A DNA stretch of 64,000 bases from NCBI GenBank assembly GCA_964348665.1, contig CAYGDP010000007.1, positions 1 through 64,000 on the forward strand, read 5' to 3'. How positions within the stretch are numbered: position 1 is the first letter of the stretch; each line of letters begins with the position of its first letter. This stretch comes from CAYGDP01 sp964348665 (GTDB lineage Bacteria; Verrucomicrobiota; Verrucomicrobiia; Palsa-1439; CAYGDP01). Under the pieces are notes generated by a model. That model saw only the letters and a list, made by a program, of their open reading frames with translations. It ran no database searches and was not told the origin of the DNA. Of this stretch, positions 8,568-18,148 are shown one piece after another. The position numbers and the translations under genes were made by a program.

Positions 8568-11500
8568 ATGGGAAAGGTCATAACAATCCTTCTATTATTC
8601 GTCGTGGCTGCGGCGGCACAAGACGCGGGTTATGGGCCGCCGATTTCCGTGCCGCGCGATTTGCCTGCAGTGCGGCCGGCCAAGGAACGGAATTGGATTG
8701 ATCAGACACCCGGAGAAGCAATGCGGAAGAGTCGCGGATGTGTGGAGTGTCATAAGGACATCGAAAATCCCTCCATGCACTCGTCGCCGAGCGTGGTGCT
8801 GGGCTGTACGGATTGTCACGGCGGCAACGCGACGCCTGGGTTGACGATTCGCAAGGCGCACGTTGCGCCGCGAAATCCGATTTTCTGGGAAAGTTCCGCG
8901 AACCCGAACGATTCCAGCGTGCTGCTCAATCACGAGTCGGCGGAGTTCGTTCGTTTCGTCAACCCCGGCGACCTCCGCGTGGCAGAGCAGGCGTGCGGAC
9001 TTTGTCACAAGGAAATCGTGAGCCGTGTACCACTCAGCATGATGAATCACGGCGCGATGCTTTGGGGCGCGGCCCTCTACAACAACGGCAGCGTGCCGTT
9101 CAAGAATTACCGCTACGGACAAGCCTACGGCGCAGACGGCGCGCCGCTCCGCCTCGTGAACCCTACGCCTGTCACGGTCGAGGAGACACGCCGATTCGGC
9201 GTTTTGCCCTATCTCGATCCGCTGCCGCGTTTCGCGCTGAGCCAGCCCGGCAATATTCTCCGAATTTTCGAGAAAGGCGGCGAAAAGCAACTCCAACTCG
9301 GCAACCCAACGACGACCGAGCCGCCGGGTCGTCCCTTGCGACGGCTCAGCGAGCGCGGATTGGGAACGCTCAATCGCATTGACCCCGTTTTTCTGAATCT
9401 GCAAAAAACCCGGCTCCACGATCCGCTGCTCGGATTCATGGGATCGAACGACCACCCCGGCGATTATCGAAGTAGCGGTTGCTCCGCCTGCCATGTGGTC
9501 TATGCGAACGACCGTTCGCCAACCAACTCGGATTGGTGGAGCAAATATGGCCATCAAGGATTGAGCTTCAGCAGCGACTCACAAATCTCCAAGCGCGAGC
9601 GCAGCCATCCGATTAAGCATCAATTGACCCGCAGTATCCCGACAAGCCAATGTATGACCTGCCACATGCATCAGGGCAATCTATTTGTAAACCCTTACCT
9701 CGGCTATACGTGGTGGGATCAGGAAAGTGACGGCGAGCACCTGTATCCGAAGCGGCAGAAAAACCCGACCGAAGCCGAGCTGGCTGCGTCGCTGCGAAAG
9801 AATCCCGAAGCAGCCGCCGCGCGCGGGTTGTGGGGCGATCTCGATTTTCTGGAAAAGGTCGCGGAGCTGAATCCGAAGTTGCAGCACACGCAGTTTGCCG
9901 ACTATCACGGGCACGGCTGGATTTTCCGAGGCGTGTTCAAGAAAGATCGCAAAGGAAACTTGCTTACCCTCGACGACAAGCCCATCGGGCACGATGACCC
10001 GCAGAAGTTTGCGAAAGCCGTGCATCTCAAGGACGTTCATCTCGCGCGCGGGATGCATTGTGCGGATTGTCATTTCGAGGCCGACGTGCACGGCAACGGC
10101 AACCTCTACGGCGAACCGCGCGCCGCCACGACGATCGAGTGCATTGATTGCCACGGGACAGTCAACGCCCGCCCGACGCTGGTCACCAGCGGCAACGCAG
10201 GGCAAATTGACCTAGCAAAAACCTCCACTCCTTTCGGGCCGCGCTTTGAATGGATCGGAAAAAAATTGTATCAACGCTCGATGATGTCGCCTGATCGCCG
10301 ATGGGAAGTGCCACAGACGACGGACACGATTGATCCGCAGTCGCCGCACTACAACGCGAAGTCGCGCTACGCCAAAACCGTGCGCCGGGATGGCGCGACT
10401 TGGGGGGATGTGCCACCCACCGCCGATTGCCCGAAAGCGCTCGCCCACGACAACGGTAATATCTCCTGTCAGGTTTGCCATACGAGCTGGGCAACAAGTT
10501 GTTTCGGCTGTCATTTGCCGATGAAAGCCAACCAACGAGTACCGACAAACAAATTCGAGGGAATCACCAGCCGCAATTACACCAGCTACAATCCACAGGT
10601 TGTCCGTGACGATGTGTTTCAGCTTGGCATTGACGGGACGGTGAAGAAGAACCGCCTCGCCGTCATCCGCTCGTCCAGCGCGGTACTGGTCGGATCGCAG
10701 AACCCGAATCGCGAATGGGTCTATTCGCAACAGCAAACCATCAGCGCCGAAGGCTACAGCGGGCAGGCGTTCAATCCACACTTTCCGCACACCACCAGCA
10801 GTGTGGGGACGACGAAGGGCTGTACCGACTGTCATCTCTCGAAACAAAACGACAATAATGCTTGGATGACCCAGCTTCTTGGCTTTGGCACTGGCACGGT
10901 TAATTTCTTTGGCCGCTACGCGTATGTCGGCGCGGGCAAGGACGGTCTCTACAGCGTCGCTTGGACCGAGCAACCCGAACCGCAAGCCGCTCTCGGCAGC
11001 CATCTGCATAAGCTTGCCTATCCCGACAACTTCGCGAAGCACGAAGCGGCGCGCCGCGAGCTCAAAGAGGCTCATCACCATCACGGCGAAGAAATCCTCG
11101 ATCTCACGGTGCGCGGCGAATACCTCTACACCGCCAACGGCGCCGGTGGGTTCGAGGTATTCGATGTCGCCAACATTGACCAAAAAGGATTCTCCGAACG
11201 CATCGTCACTGCGCCCGTATCACCGCTCGGCCAGCGCACCTCCGTAAAGACCAGCTACACCACCAGCGTCGCGTTGCCGAGTACGCTCGCGCTCGATCCC
11301 GCGCGCGTGCGCCTCCCCGAAAACGAGGAGCAACCGATTCATCCGCTCTACGCCTACGTCTATGTCACCGACCGTGACGAAGGGCTGGTCATCATCAATG
11401 TCGCAACCCTCGTGGACGGCAATCCCGAAAACAATTTTCTCAAGAAAGATGTCGTCTTCAATCCCGACGGCAAACTCAGCGGCGCGACCCACAGCTTTGT

Positions 11501-12299
11501 CGCAGGCCGCTGGCTTTACGTCACCTGCAAACGCGGCCTCGTCGTCGTGGACATTGACGACCCGGCGAAACCGAAGGTCGCAGGCGAATTGGCGGGCGAT
11601 TTCCTCAAAAATCCGCGCGCTGTCGCCGTGCAATTCCGCTACGCGTTCATCACCGACGAGGAAGGCTTGAAAATCGTGGACATTTCCGAGCCGACCCAGC
11701 CGAAGCCCGTTGCGTCCGTGCCGCTCAAGCAAGCGGGACGACTCTATGTCGCGCGCACGTACGCGTACGTTCCGAACGGCGCGGAAGGATTGGCAATCAT
11801 TGACATCGAAAACCCCGAAAAGCCGAAGCTCATTCAAATGTACAACGCGGAGGGCGCGCTCAACGATACCCGCGCCTTGCAAATCGGGTCAGTCAGCGCT
11901 TCCATGTTCGCGTTGGTCGCCGACGGCAAGAACGGCCTGCGCGTGCTGCAACTCATCTCTCCCGAAAACGTCCCCGAACACATGGGCTTCAGCCCTCGTC
12001 TCAATCCGAAACTCATCGCGACGTTCAAGACGCACGGCGAAGCGGTTGCCGTTTCGCGCGGACTCGATCGAGATCGTGTCGTGGACGAGACCGGCAATCA
12101 AACCGTCGTCTTCGGTCGCCGCGGTTCGCGTCCGTTCACGGTACAAGAGATGCGAAAATTTCTCCTTCATGCTGACGGCCAGCCTTACACTGTGGATGAC
12201 GCTCTTCCGCAGAAACCACCACAGGTTTTTCAGCGTGAGCCTGAACCTCCTGCTCCTGCGCGGACGCCGTCTGACCGCCTCATTCGCCGTGGGCAGTAG
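8568..12299 (+). CDS. Exported decahaem c-type cytochrome with C-terminal LVIVD-repeat propeller
   Basis: A 1243-residue protein with a signal peptide (about residues 1-17). Residues about 55-770 carry ten CXXCH sites: CVECH, CTDCH, CGLCH, CSACH, CMTCH, CADCH, CIDCH, CQVCH, CFGCH and CTDCH. Residues about 790-1180 form a beta-propeller with LVIVD-type repeats, e.g. EGLVIINVATL, RGLVVVDIDDPAKPK, EGLKIVDISEPTQPK and EGLAIIDIENPEKPK. LVIVD repeats are a known family of bacterial surface-type propellers. There is no lipobox, so surface attachment is not shown. As the last cytochrome after the barrel gene it is the best candidate for the extracellular terminal of the conduit, or for a large periplasmic reductase. 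Starts 2 nt after the barrel stop, with no visible Shine-Dalgarno, so translational coupling is likely. Confidence 0.88.
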   Translation: MGKVITILLLFVVAAAAQDAGYGPPISVPRDLPAVRPAKERNWIDQTPGEAMRKSRGCVECHKDIENPSMHSSPSVVLGCTDCHGGNATPGLTIRKAHVAPRNPIFWESSANPNDSSVLLNHESAEFVRFVNPGDLRVAEQACGLCHKEIVSRVPLSMMNHGAMLWGAALYNNGSVPFKNYRYGQAYGADGAPLRLVNPTPVTVEETRRFGVLPYLDPLPRFALSQPGNILRIFEKGGEKQLQLGNPTTTEPPGRPLRRLSERGLGTLNRIDPVFLNLQKTRLHDPLLGFMGSNDHPGDYRSSGCSACHVVYANDRSPTNSDWWSKYGHQGLSFSSDSQISKRERSHPIKHQLTRSIPTSQCMTCHMHQGNLFVNPYLGYTWWDQESDGEHLYPKRQKNPTEAELAASLRKNPEAAAARGLWGDLDFLEKVAELNPKLQHTQFADYHGHGWIFRGVFKKDRKGNLLTLDDKPIGHDDPQKFAKAVHLKDVHLARGMHCADCHFEADVHGNGNLYGEPRAATTIECIDCHGTVNARPTLVTSGNAGQIDLAKTSTPFGPRFEWIGKKLYQRSMMSPDRRWEVPQTTDTIDPQSPHYNAKSRYAKTVRRDGATWGDVPPTADCPKALAHDNGNISCQVCHTSWATSCFGCHLPMKANQRVPTNKFEGITSRNYTSYNPQVVRDDVFQLGIDGTVKKNRLAVIRSSSAVLVGSQNPNREWVYSQQQTISAEGYSGQAFNPHFPHTTSSVGTTKGCTDCHLSKQNDNNAWMTQLLGFGTGTVNFFGRYAYVGAGKDGLYSVAWTEQPEPQAALGSHLHKLAYPDNFAKHEAARRELKEAHHHHGEEILDLTVRGEYLYTANGAGGFEVFDVANIDQKGFSERIVTAPVSPLGQRTSVKTSYTTSVALPSTLALDPARVRLPENEEQPIHPLYAYVYVTDRDEGLVIINVATLVDGNPENNFLKKDVVFNPDGKLSGATHSFVAGRWLYVTCKRGLVVVDIDDPAKPKVAGELAGDFLKNPRAVAVQFRYAFITDEEGLKIVDISEPTQPKPVASVPLKQAGRLYVARTYAYVPNGAEGLAIIDIENPEKPKLIQMYNAEGALNDTRALQIGSVSASMFALVADGKNGLRVLQLISPENVPEHMGFSPRLNPKLIATFKTHGEAVAVSRGLDRDRVVDETGNQTVVFGRRGSRPFTVQEMRKFLLHADGQPYTVDDALPQKPPQVFQREPEPPAPARTPSDRLIRRGQ

Positions 12300-12335
12300 C
12301 TACTGCGGGTCAACTGCTTGCTTTGATTCAGGGGA

Positions 12336-12352
12336 GCGTGTATCAAACACGC
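12336..12352 (+). promoter_or_regulatory. Perfect 6-bp hairpin between GGGGAG and the start codon
   Basis: GCGTGT (12336-12341) and ACACGC (12347-12352) are perfect inverted copies around a 5-base loop, ending directly at the ATG at 12353. The purine run GGGGAG (12331-12336) is too far from the ATG unless the hairpin forms, which would bring it next to the start. This could be a translational control element or chance. Confidence 0.35.
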
Positions 12353-13159
12353 ATGAAAGCACTTCTTCGCACCTTGCCTTTCTTCGCCGTCCTATTCCTC
12401 ACGGCCATCTGTCCCGCCGCCGACAACGCTCCAGTCGTTCTGCTCAAGCTCGACGATCTGGTGCATCACACCACCAATCCCAAAGCGGCCGTGTCACCGC
12501 GTTGGCAGCGGGTCGCCGATTTCCTCGCCGCCGAAAATCTCAAAGCCAACTTTGGCATCATTTCCGAATCTCTCGAAGGCGATTGCCCCGCTTACGTGAA
12601 GTGGATCCAGGAGCGTCACGCCTCGGGACTGATTGAGTTCTGGCATCACGGCTTTTACAACCGATTTCCTGACGCCTTAAAGGTGGATGGGCGGCAGGCC
12701 GAATACATCGGCGGCACGGCAGCGGATCAAGCGGCGATGTTCAACAAATCTCTGGCGCTGGTGAAGGAGAAGACAGGCGTGGAGATGGTTGCGTTTGGGC
12801 CGCACAGCACGGCCGTGGACGCCGCCACCTATGAGGCGTTGGAGGGGATTTCGCAAATCCGATTGGTATGGTTCTATGGCCCACCCAAAGGCGTCCGCAC
12901 CAGCAAGGTGGTCATTCAGCGCCTACTGGAATTGGAGCGACCGCTGTTTGTGCCCAATCCCGAGCAGCTCAAGGAAAACTTTGAAAAGAAGAGGGCCACG
13001 CTGCCGTACGTTGCGATCCAAGGACATCCAAACCAATGGGATGATCAACGCTTCGAGAATTTCAAAAAAACAGTTGTCTATCTGCACGATCAGGGTTGCC
13101 GCTTCGTGACCGTCTCCGAATACCTCGCTGCCCGTGAAACACCGGCCAAGAAACCGTGA
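12353..13159 (+). CDS. Secreted polysaccharide-deacetylase-like (NodB-fold) protein
   Basis: I start it at the ATG at 12353 because the residues after it (MKALLRTLPFFAVLFLTAIC) make a signal peptide; an in-frame TTG at 12323 would only add ten residues. The 268-residue product has NodB-fold landmarks: an early acidic KLDDL motif, HHGFYNR in the place of the metal-binding HxxxH, and a late HPNQWDD segment. These fit the polysaccharide deacetylase superfamily (DUF2334-like branch possible). The substrate cannot be read. It sits 53 bp after the cytochrome gene in the same direction, so it may be co-transcribed, but nothing ties it to electron transfer. Confidence 0.68.
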   Translation: MKALLRTLPFFAVLFLTAICPAADNAPVVLLKLDDLVHHTTNPKAAVSPRWQRVADFLAAENLKANFGIISESLEGDCPAYVKWIQERHASGLIEFWHHGFYNRFPDALKVDGRQAEYIGGTAADQAAMFNKSLALVKEKTGVEMVAFGPHSTAVDAATYEALEGISQIRLVWFYGPPKGVRTSKVVIQRLLELERPLFVPNPEQLKENFEKKRATLPYVAIQGHPNQWDDQRFENFKKTVVYLHDQGCRFVTVSEYLAARETPAKKP

Positions 13160-13180
13160 GTCGCAGGTACTTCGACAGCG

Positions 13181-14800
13181 CTACAGAGTCGGATTGCGCG
13201 GAAATTTCGCATAGGGCAGGCGCGCGCCTTGGAAACTGAAGAAGTCAGCGCGGATCGAATCGGGAGCCAAAAAATTCACCGTGCCCGCTGCGCCAATAAT
13301 GTCGTCTTGGTCCACGCCATCGCCGCTGACGCCGATGGCGCCAATCAACACGCCGTTGCGATACAGCCCAAAGCCGCCGGGGAAAATCGTGAAGCCGTTG
13401 GGCAGGTTTGGATCGGCCGGCGAGGTCGAGAGCGTCGTTTGCAACCCGTTGAGCGGGCCGGGCTGTGTACCCGCGATGCCAGGCGGATAGAGGCTTTGCG
13501 CGAGGAAACCGACGGTGCGCGTCGAGAAGGCCAGCCCTTCCAACTCGTCGGGCAAGTATGGCGCCGCGAGCGGGCTGGAGAAAAAAACCGCCGTGCGCGC
13601 CTTTTGGACCGCCACATCCCAACTGAACATTGTCGCATCGGGCGTGCGAAACGTGCCGAGCACAGTCGGGGCGACGCCCGGCGCGTCGGGATTGCTGACC
13701 ACGGTAATGAAAACCTGCGCGGCTTGTCCGCGCGGCAGCCGAATGCCGCCGCGCGTGATTCCCGCCCGCTCGGCCGCTAGCGCGAGAATACTCTCTACTT
13801 CGGCGGCGGTCAGCCGCATTTGGCCGTTGATCGTGTCGTTATTCGGATCGAGGTCGAAAAGGAGCGGATCATCGCTGATCGGCTGGCGAACTTCGCCCAT
13901 CACACCGCCGAGCGTCGCGGTCGGATACGCAAACGGCGCGGGCGACGCGATCAACGTGTAGGGCGCGACGGGGCTGCCGATACTGCCGAAGGGCGCGACA
14001 ATTTCCAGCCGCCCGCGGCCTTTCACGAGCGGCAGCCGAATGCCGTCAATGAACACACGCGAGCCGCGAAATTCTTTGTCCGGAGCAAAGCCGATTTGTG
14101 CTCCGAGCGCAACCCGTTCATCCGTATCGTGCCGCTGGCGCACTTGCAAATTCTCCGTGCCATCGCCGGTCACGCCGACGCTGCCGACCAGCTCGCCGTC
14201 TTTATAGAGCGGCACGCCCCCGGGTGAGCCGTAGAGAGACGTGCCGGGCACGGGAACTATGCCGAGTCCGGGCTGATTACTGAACAAAACAATGCTGCCT
14301 GGACCTTTGAATTTGTTGATATCGGAGAAATCGAGGTTGGAGAAATTGACGCCGACCAACGGCCCAGGCGGTTTGTTGCGCACGCCGGGCGGGAAATTTT
14401 GCTGAACGATAAATCCCGCCGTGCGGGAGCTGAACGCGTGTTGATTGCTGCTTAAGTAGGTTGCCGTGCCTGCCTTTGAGACCGCAATGGCAATCTCGCC
14501 CGCCGTCGGCGGCGCGCCACCGTTCACGTCCCACACGCCGAGCACAAAACCCTCGCGATCTGTCACCGCAACGATCGAGTTGGGGGAGATTTCGCTCGCG
14601 CGCGTCACCGCTTGCGCGATGACCGTTTCCACGTCCGCCAACGTTAGTGCCGCAGGCGTGAGCCGCACCTCCAGCGTCTCGGCAAAAAAGTCAACGCACC
14701 GCGACCGGCGACGACGAGCGAGCGCGGCAGGCGATTTAAGTTCCCCGAACCGCCGCCGGATCCAATCCACAACTCGCCCCAAATAACCCGCATGCTCCAT
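13181..14800 (-). CDS. Secreted protein with two HbpS/GlcG-like domains and an LExRLTP N-terminal motif
   Basis: From the ATG at 14800 the protein has about 539 residues. The N-terminus is basic (RRRRSRC) and then carries ETLEVRLTP, the LExR-type motif seen at the N-terminus of many planctomycete and verrucomicrobial surface proteins. Two HbpS/GlcG-type (DUF336) domains follow, at about 50-260 and 330-539. Each begins with a LADVETVIAQAV- or LTAAEVESILALA-like helix and includes a GVSGDG or GVTGDG loop; in this family such loops line a haem or cofactor-binding pocket. The role is unknown; HbpS proteins bind haem and sense redox stress, which would suit the neighbouring cytochrome operon. A GTG at 14857 is an alternative start. 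It converges on the deacetylase gene. Confidence 0.72.
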   Translation of the reverse strand: MEHAGYLGRVVDWIRRRFGELKSPAALARRRRSRCVDFFAETLEVRLTPAALTLADVETVIAQAVTRASEISPNSIVAVTDREGFVLGVWDVNGGAPPTAGEIAIAVSKAGTATYLSSNQHAFSSRTAGFIVQQNFPPGVRNKPPGPLVGVNFSNLDFSDINKFKGPGSIVLFSNQPGLGIVPVPGTSLYGSPGGVPLYKDGELVGSVGVTGDGTENLQVRQRHDTDERVALGAQIGFAPDKEFRGSRVFIDGIRLPLVKGRGRLEIVAPFGSIGSPVAPYTLIASPAPFAYPTATLGGVMGEVRQPISDDPLLFDLDPNNDTINGQMRLTAAEVESILALAAERAGITRGGIRLPRGQAAQVFITVVSNPDAPGVAPTVLGTFRTPDATMFSWDVAVQKARTAVFFSSPLAAPYLPDELEGLAFSTRTVGFLAQSLYPPGIAGTQPGPLNGLQTTLSTSPADPNLPNGFTIFPGGFGLYRNGVLIGAIGVSGDGVDQDDIIGAAGTVNFLAPDSIRADFFSFQGARLPYAKFPRNPTL

Positions 14801-15312
14801 GGCTGAAAGTTTAGCCGATGTCCGCGACGGGGTCGAATGCTTTCTTATCCGTCGCACAAGTTGTGTGACGCCTTTTGGGTAAAATTATCATGCCGGGACG
14901 TTTAATGACTAAGATCTGTCGAGTATTTATCAGCGAGCATTGTGATGATATGAAACAAATGAATATAGCGACGTTCATATTTTTGACCCGTTCAAGGACT
15001 AATTCCGTCAAGGCACGCAGACCCTCGCATGCGAAGACAACCTTACAAAAGTAAGGATTTATCCTACTTGCTAGTTCCTGTCGATCGTGTAGAGTAAAGG
15101 CGGAGAAAATCTGCGTCGAGGTACTCCAACCTGTGGGCTTGGATCAACTTTAACAAGGAACGAACGATGGGGGAAAAACGCAGCAGAGCACGAGGTCTGT
15201 CGGAAAGGGAACAGCGCCAGTGTGGCTCGTTTAGCGTGCTGGGTACTGGACTCAGGGGTGTGTTATTTTCTTCTGGCGATTTCAGTCTTCCACCACTTGT
15301 GGAGGTGTCGCG
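14801..15312. promoter_or_regulatory. Divergent intergenic region with two overlapping palindromes at 15041-15065
   Basis: This 512-bp AT-richer stretch separates the HbpS-like gene from the signalling island and should hold both promoters. CCTTAC-AAAA-GTAAGG (15041-15056) is a perfect hairpin, and AGGAT-TT-ATCCT (15054-15065) overlaps it. The segment TAAGGATTTATCCTACTTG (from 15052) resembles sites upstream of 27875 and 28856. GGAGGTG at about 15300-15306 is the ribosome binding site for the next gene. I see no convincing coding sequence. Confidence 0.5.
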
Positions 15313-18147
15313 ATGATGCCCCCACAAATTGTGCGCGTCTTGGTCATTGATGACGACCAATCCTACGCGGAATATATCCGTCGCCTGCTCACTGACGGAA
15401 CTAAAGGCCGCTATCACGTTGAATATGTTTCTTCTTCGGCAAGCGGACTCGAAGCGATGAAATCGAACCAGCACGACATTTACTTGCTCGACTACGGTCT
15501 CGGGGCTGAAAACGGCGTGGAACTATTGCGCGAGGCGATTCGGCGAGGATGTTATCGTCCGATCATCCTCTTAACGGGCAACGAAGATCCGCAAGTGGAC
15601 ATGGCGGCGATGGAGGCTGGGGCGGCGGATTACTTGCTCAAGGATGAGGTCAAGCGCGCGAACCTCGAGCGATCCATTCGATATTTGTTGGAAGAAAGGC
15701 GGGTCCGAGAGGCGTTGCAACAGAGCGAGAGAAAGTTGGCGGAAGCGCAACAACTGTCCCATACGGGCAGTTGGGAGTCGGATCTTGAAACGGGGACGAG
15801 CCTTTGGTCGGACGAAGTCTATCGTCTGTTGGGTTTGCAACCCCGTGAAGTCACTCCGACACGAGGGATCTTTATGGAATTTGTCCATCGGAATGACCGT
15901 GGCGCGGTTGTTCACGCGATTACTCAAAGCATGGAGGAGAACGAGCCTTATGATGTCGAGTTTCGGATTTGTCGGCAGGACGGCACGGAGCGCCTGTTGC
16001 ATTCCCGAGGCAAAGTAATCCGCGATGCCTCCGGCAAACCATTGAGAATGGTAGGGACGGTGCAGGACATCACCGTATCGAGGAATGCCGAGAGTCGGTT
16101 GAAACGGGTGATGTCACGCGCTCGTTGTGTGTTGTGGGATGCGATTGTCACTGACAAGGGCGACTGGTTTGACTGGGAGATGTACTTCAGCGAATCGGAA
16201 TTGCTGTACCGTGAATTTGGATTGCAACGAAGAAATGTAGAAACCGACGCTCAAATGTGGAATCGCATTCTCTCCACGAAACCTGGGCAGATCGAACGGA
16301 TGAATGACGCCTGTCATGCCGCTCTACACGGAGGTGCCGCAGGATTTCAGCAGGAATTGACTATCATCGCCGACGACGGTCGGGAGCACTGGCTCAAGGA
16401 AGATGTCTCCATCGCGTTACTATCCAAAGGCAAATGGCAACTGGTTGGCGTGGCCGTGGACATCACCGAACGCAAACTTGCCGAAGAACGGCTTCGACGT
16501 CACGCGGAGCAAACGCTTCAACACCAAGAAGCATTATTGGAACTTGCCAAAATGGAATTTTCGGATTTGGACCAAGCCTTTCAACGCATCACGAAGCTGA
16601 CTGCGAAGGCGCTCAACGTTCAGGCGGTTACCATTTGGCTGCTCGATCATGAAAGTCGCCAATACATCTGCCACGATCGTTACGATCGCAGCACGGGCCT
16701 CCACCAACGCGGAGACCGTTCCTTGATCTCTGATTATCCGAACTATCAGGAATTATTCGAACGCTGTCTCACCATTGCCGTCCGAGACGTATCCACCGAC
16801 CCGCGAGTGGAGGAATTTGCGGACAAATTAAACGCGAAAGGAATCATTTCCTTGCTGGAAGTGCCGATTCGGTCGCAAGGACAATTGATCGGATCGATCT
16901 TGATCGACCACGTCGGCACGCCTCGCGACTGGTCGCCGGAGGAGCAGGAATTTGTCACGTTCGTCAGCGAATCGACGGTAGTGGCGCTGGAAACCGCGGA
17001 GAGAACACGAATGGAAGCAACGCTTGGTGAGAGGGAGAGTGAGAACCGCGCCACGTTTGATCTGATCTCGGTTGGCTTTGCCCATTTCGATGTGATCAGC
17101 GGCAAATTTTTACGGGTGAACCAGGCGATTTGCGCGATGACAGGGTATACGGAATCGGAATTGCTCAAGATGACCTTGCCGGAGATCAGCCACGAAGACA
17201 ATCGCCAATCCAGCGCCACCCGGATGCGCCTGACCACCTCCGGAGAAGCGACTGCGTATTTGCATGAATTACAATGGACACGCAAGGATGGATCGGCCAT
17301 TTGGGTTTTGATGAATGCGATGGCGATTCGTGACCCCGTTGGCAAAGCAACGCACATGGTCGCCATTGTGCAAGACATCAGCGACCGTCGCGCGGCCGAG
17401 GAAAAAATCCGCCGGCTCAACGCCGAATTGGAGCAGCGGGTCGCCAATCGGACCATCGAACTGGAATCGACCAACAAGGAATTGGAATCGTTCACGTATT
17501 CGGTCAGCCACGATCTTCGCGCGCCTTTGCGCGCCATCAATGGATTCTCACGTATCCTCGAAGAACAGCACAGTGACACGATGCCGCCTGAAGCGAAGCG
17601 CCTCTTGCGGCTGATTGGAAAAAATACGAGACAGATGGGACAACTAGTGGATGACCTATTGCAACTCTCACGGGTGGGTCGGCACACCATTCGGAAAGAC
17701 ACTGTCTACACGAACCAATTGGTTCGAGAAGTTCTGGATTTGCTCAAGACCGAGCACGATGGTCACAAAGTCGGGCTATCCATCGGAGAACTGCCTCCCT
17801 GCGAGGGCGACCCAGCTCTCCTACGCCAGGTTTTTCAAAACCTCATCGGGAACGCCTTCAAATATTCTCGCAGCAAATCTCTACGGCTCGTCGAGATCGG
17901 TAGCAAACAGGACAACGGCTCTCTCGTATTCTTCGTTCGCGATAATGGCGCTGGATTCGACATGAAATATGCCGACAAACTCTTCGGTGTATTTCAACGA
18001 CTTCACAGTGCCGACGAATTCGAGGGTACCGGCGTGGGACTCGCGATCACCCGTCGCATTGTGGAACGGCACGGGGGACGAATTTGGGCGGAAGCCGAGC
18101 CGGGAAAAGGCGCGACGTTCTTTTTCACATTGAGCAAAGGCATTTAA
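15313..18147 (+). CDS. Multi-sensor hybrid histidine kinase (REC-PAS-PAS-like-GAF-PAS-HisKA-HATPase)
   Basis: A 944-residue cytoplasmic kinase. The N-terminal receiver domain (about 6-125; ILLTG) sits before the sensors, a layout that lets another kinase control this one. Next come a PAS_3-type domain (about 150-258), an unusual PAS-like domain (about 265-390) with C-V-L-W-D-A and ITERK at its end, a GAF domain (about 405-560), and a PAS domain (about 575-695). HisKA has the phospho-acceptor H733 in SHDLRAP, and HATPase shows N, G1 (DNGAGF) and G2 (GTGVGL) boxes. The kinase core resembles the bacteriophytochrome-type group, but I see no chromophore Cys. GGAGGTG precedes the ATG. The receiver gene at 18149 starts one base after its stop and is the likely partner. 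Confidence 0.9.
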   Translation: MMPPQIVRVLVIDDDQSYAEYIRRLLTDGTKGRYHVEYVSSSASGLEAMKSNQHDIYLLDYGLGAENGVELLREAIRRGCYRPIILLTGNEDPQVDMAAMEAGAADYLLKDEVKRANLERSIRYLLEERRVREALQQSERKLAEAQQLSHTGSWESDLETGTSLWSDEVYRLLGLQPREVTPTRGIFMEFVHRNDRGAVVHAITQSMEENEPYDVEFRICRQDGTERLLHSRGKVIRDASGKPLRMVGTVQDITVSRNAESRLKRVMSRARCVLWDAIVTDKGDWFDWEMYFSESELLYREFGLQRRNVETDAQMWNRILSTKPGQIERMNDACHAALHGGAAGFQQELTIIADDGREHWLKEDVSIALLSKGKWQLVGVAVDITERKLAEERLRRHAEQTLQHQEALLELAKMEFSDLDQAFQRITKLTAKALNVQAVTIWLLDHESRQYICHDRYDRSTGLHQRGDRSLISDYPNYQELFERCLTIAVRDVSTDPRVEEFADKLNAKGIISLLEVPIRSQGQLIGSILIDHVGTPRDWSPEEQEFVTFVSESTVVALETAERTRMEATLGERESENRATFDLISVGFAHFDVISGKFLRVNQAICAMTGYTESELLKMTLPEISHEDNRQSSATRMRLTTSGEATAYLHELQWTRKDGSAIWVLMNAMAIRDPVGKATHMVAIVQDISDRRAAEEKIRRLNAELEQRVANRTIELESTNKELESFTYSVSHDLRAPLRAINGFSRILEEQHSDTMPPEAKRLLRLIGKNTRQMGQLVDDLLQLSRVGRHTIRKDTVYTNQLVREVLDLLKTEHDGHKVGLSIGELPPCEGDPALLRQVFQNLIGNAFKYSRSKSLRLVEIGSKQDNGSLVFFVRDNGAGFDMKYADKLFGVFQRLHSADEFEGTGVGLAITRRIVERHGGRIWAEAEPGKGATFFFTLSKGI

Positions 18148-18148
18148 A

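Noticed and set aside
15064..15474. Minus-strand frame of 136 codons ahead of the hybrid kinase
   Set aside because: It overlaps the receiver domain start and the Shine-Dalgarno of 15313 and has no family resemblance.
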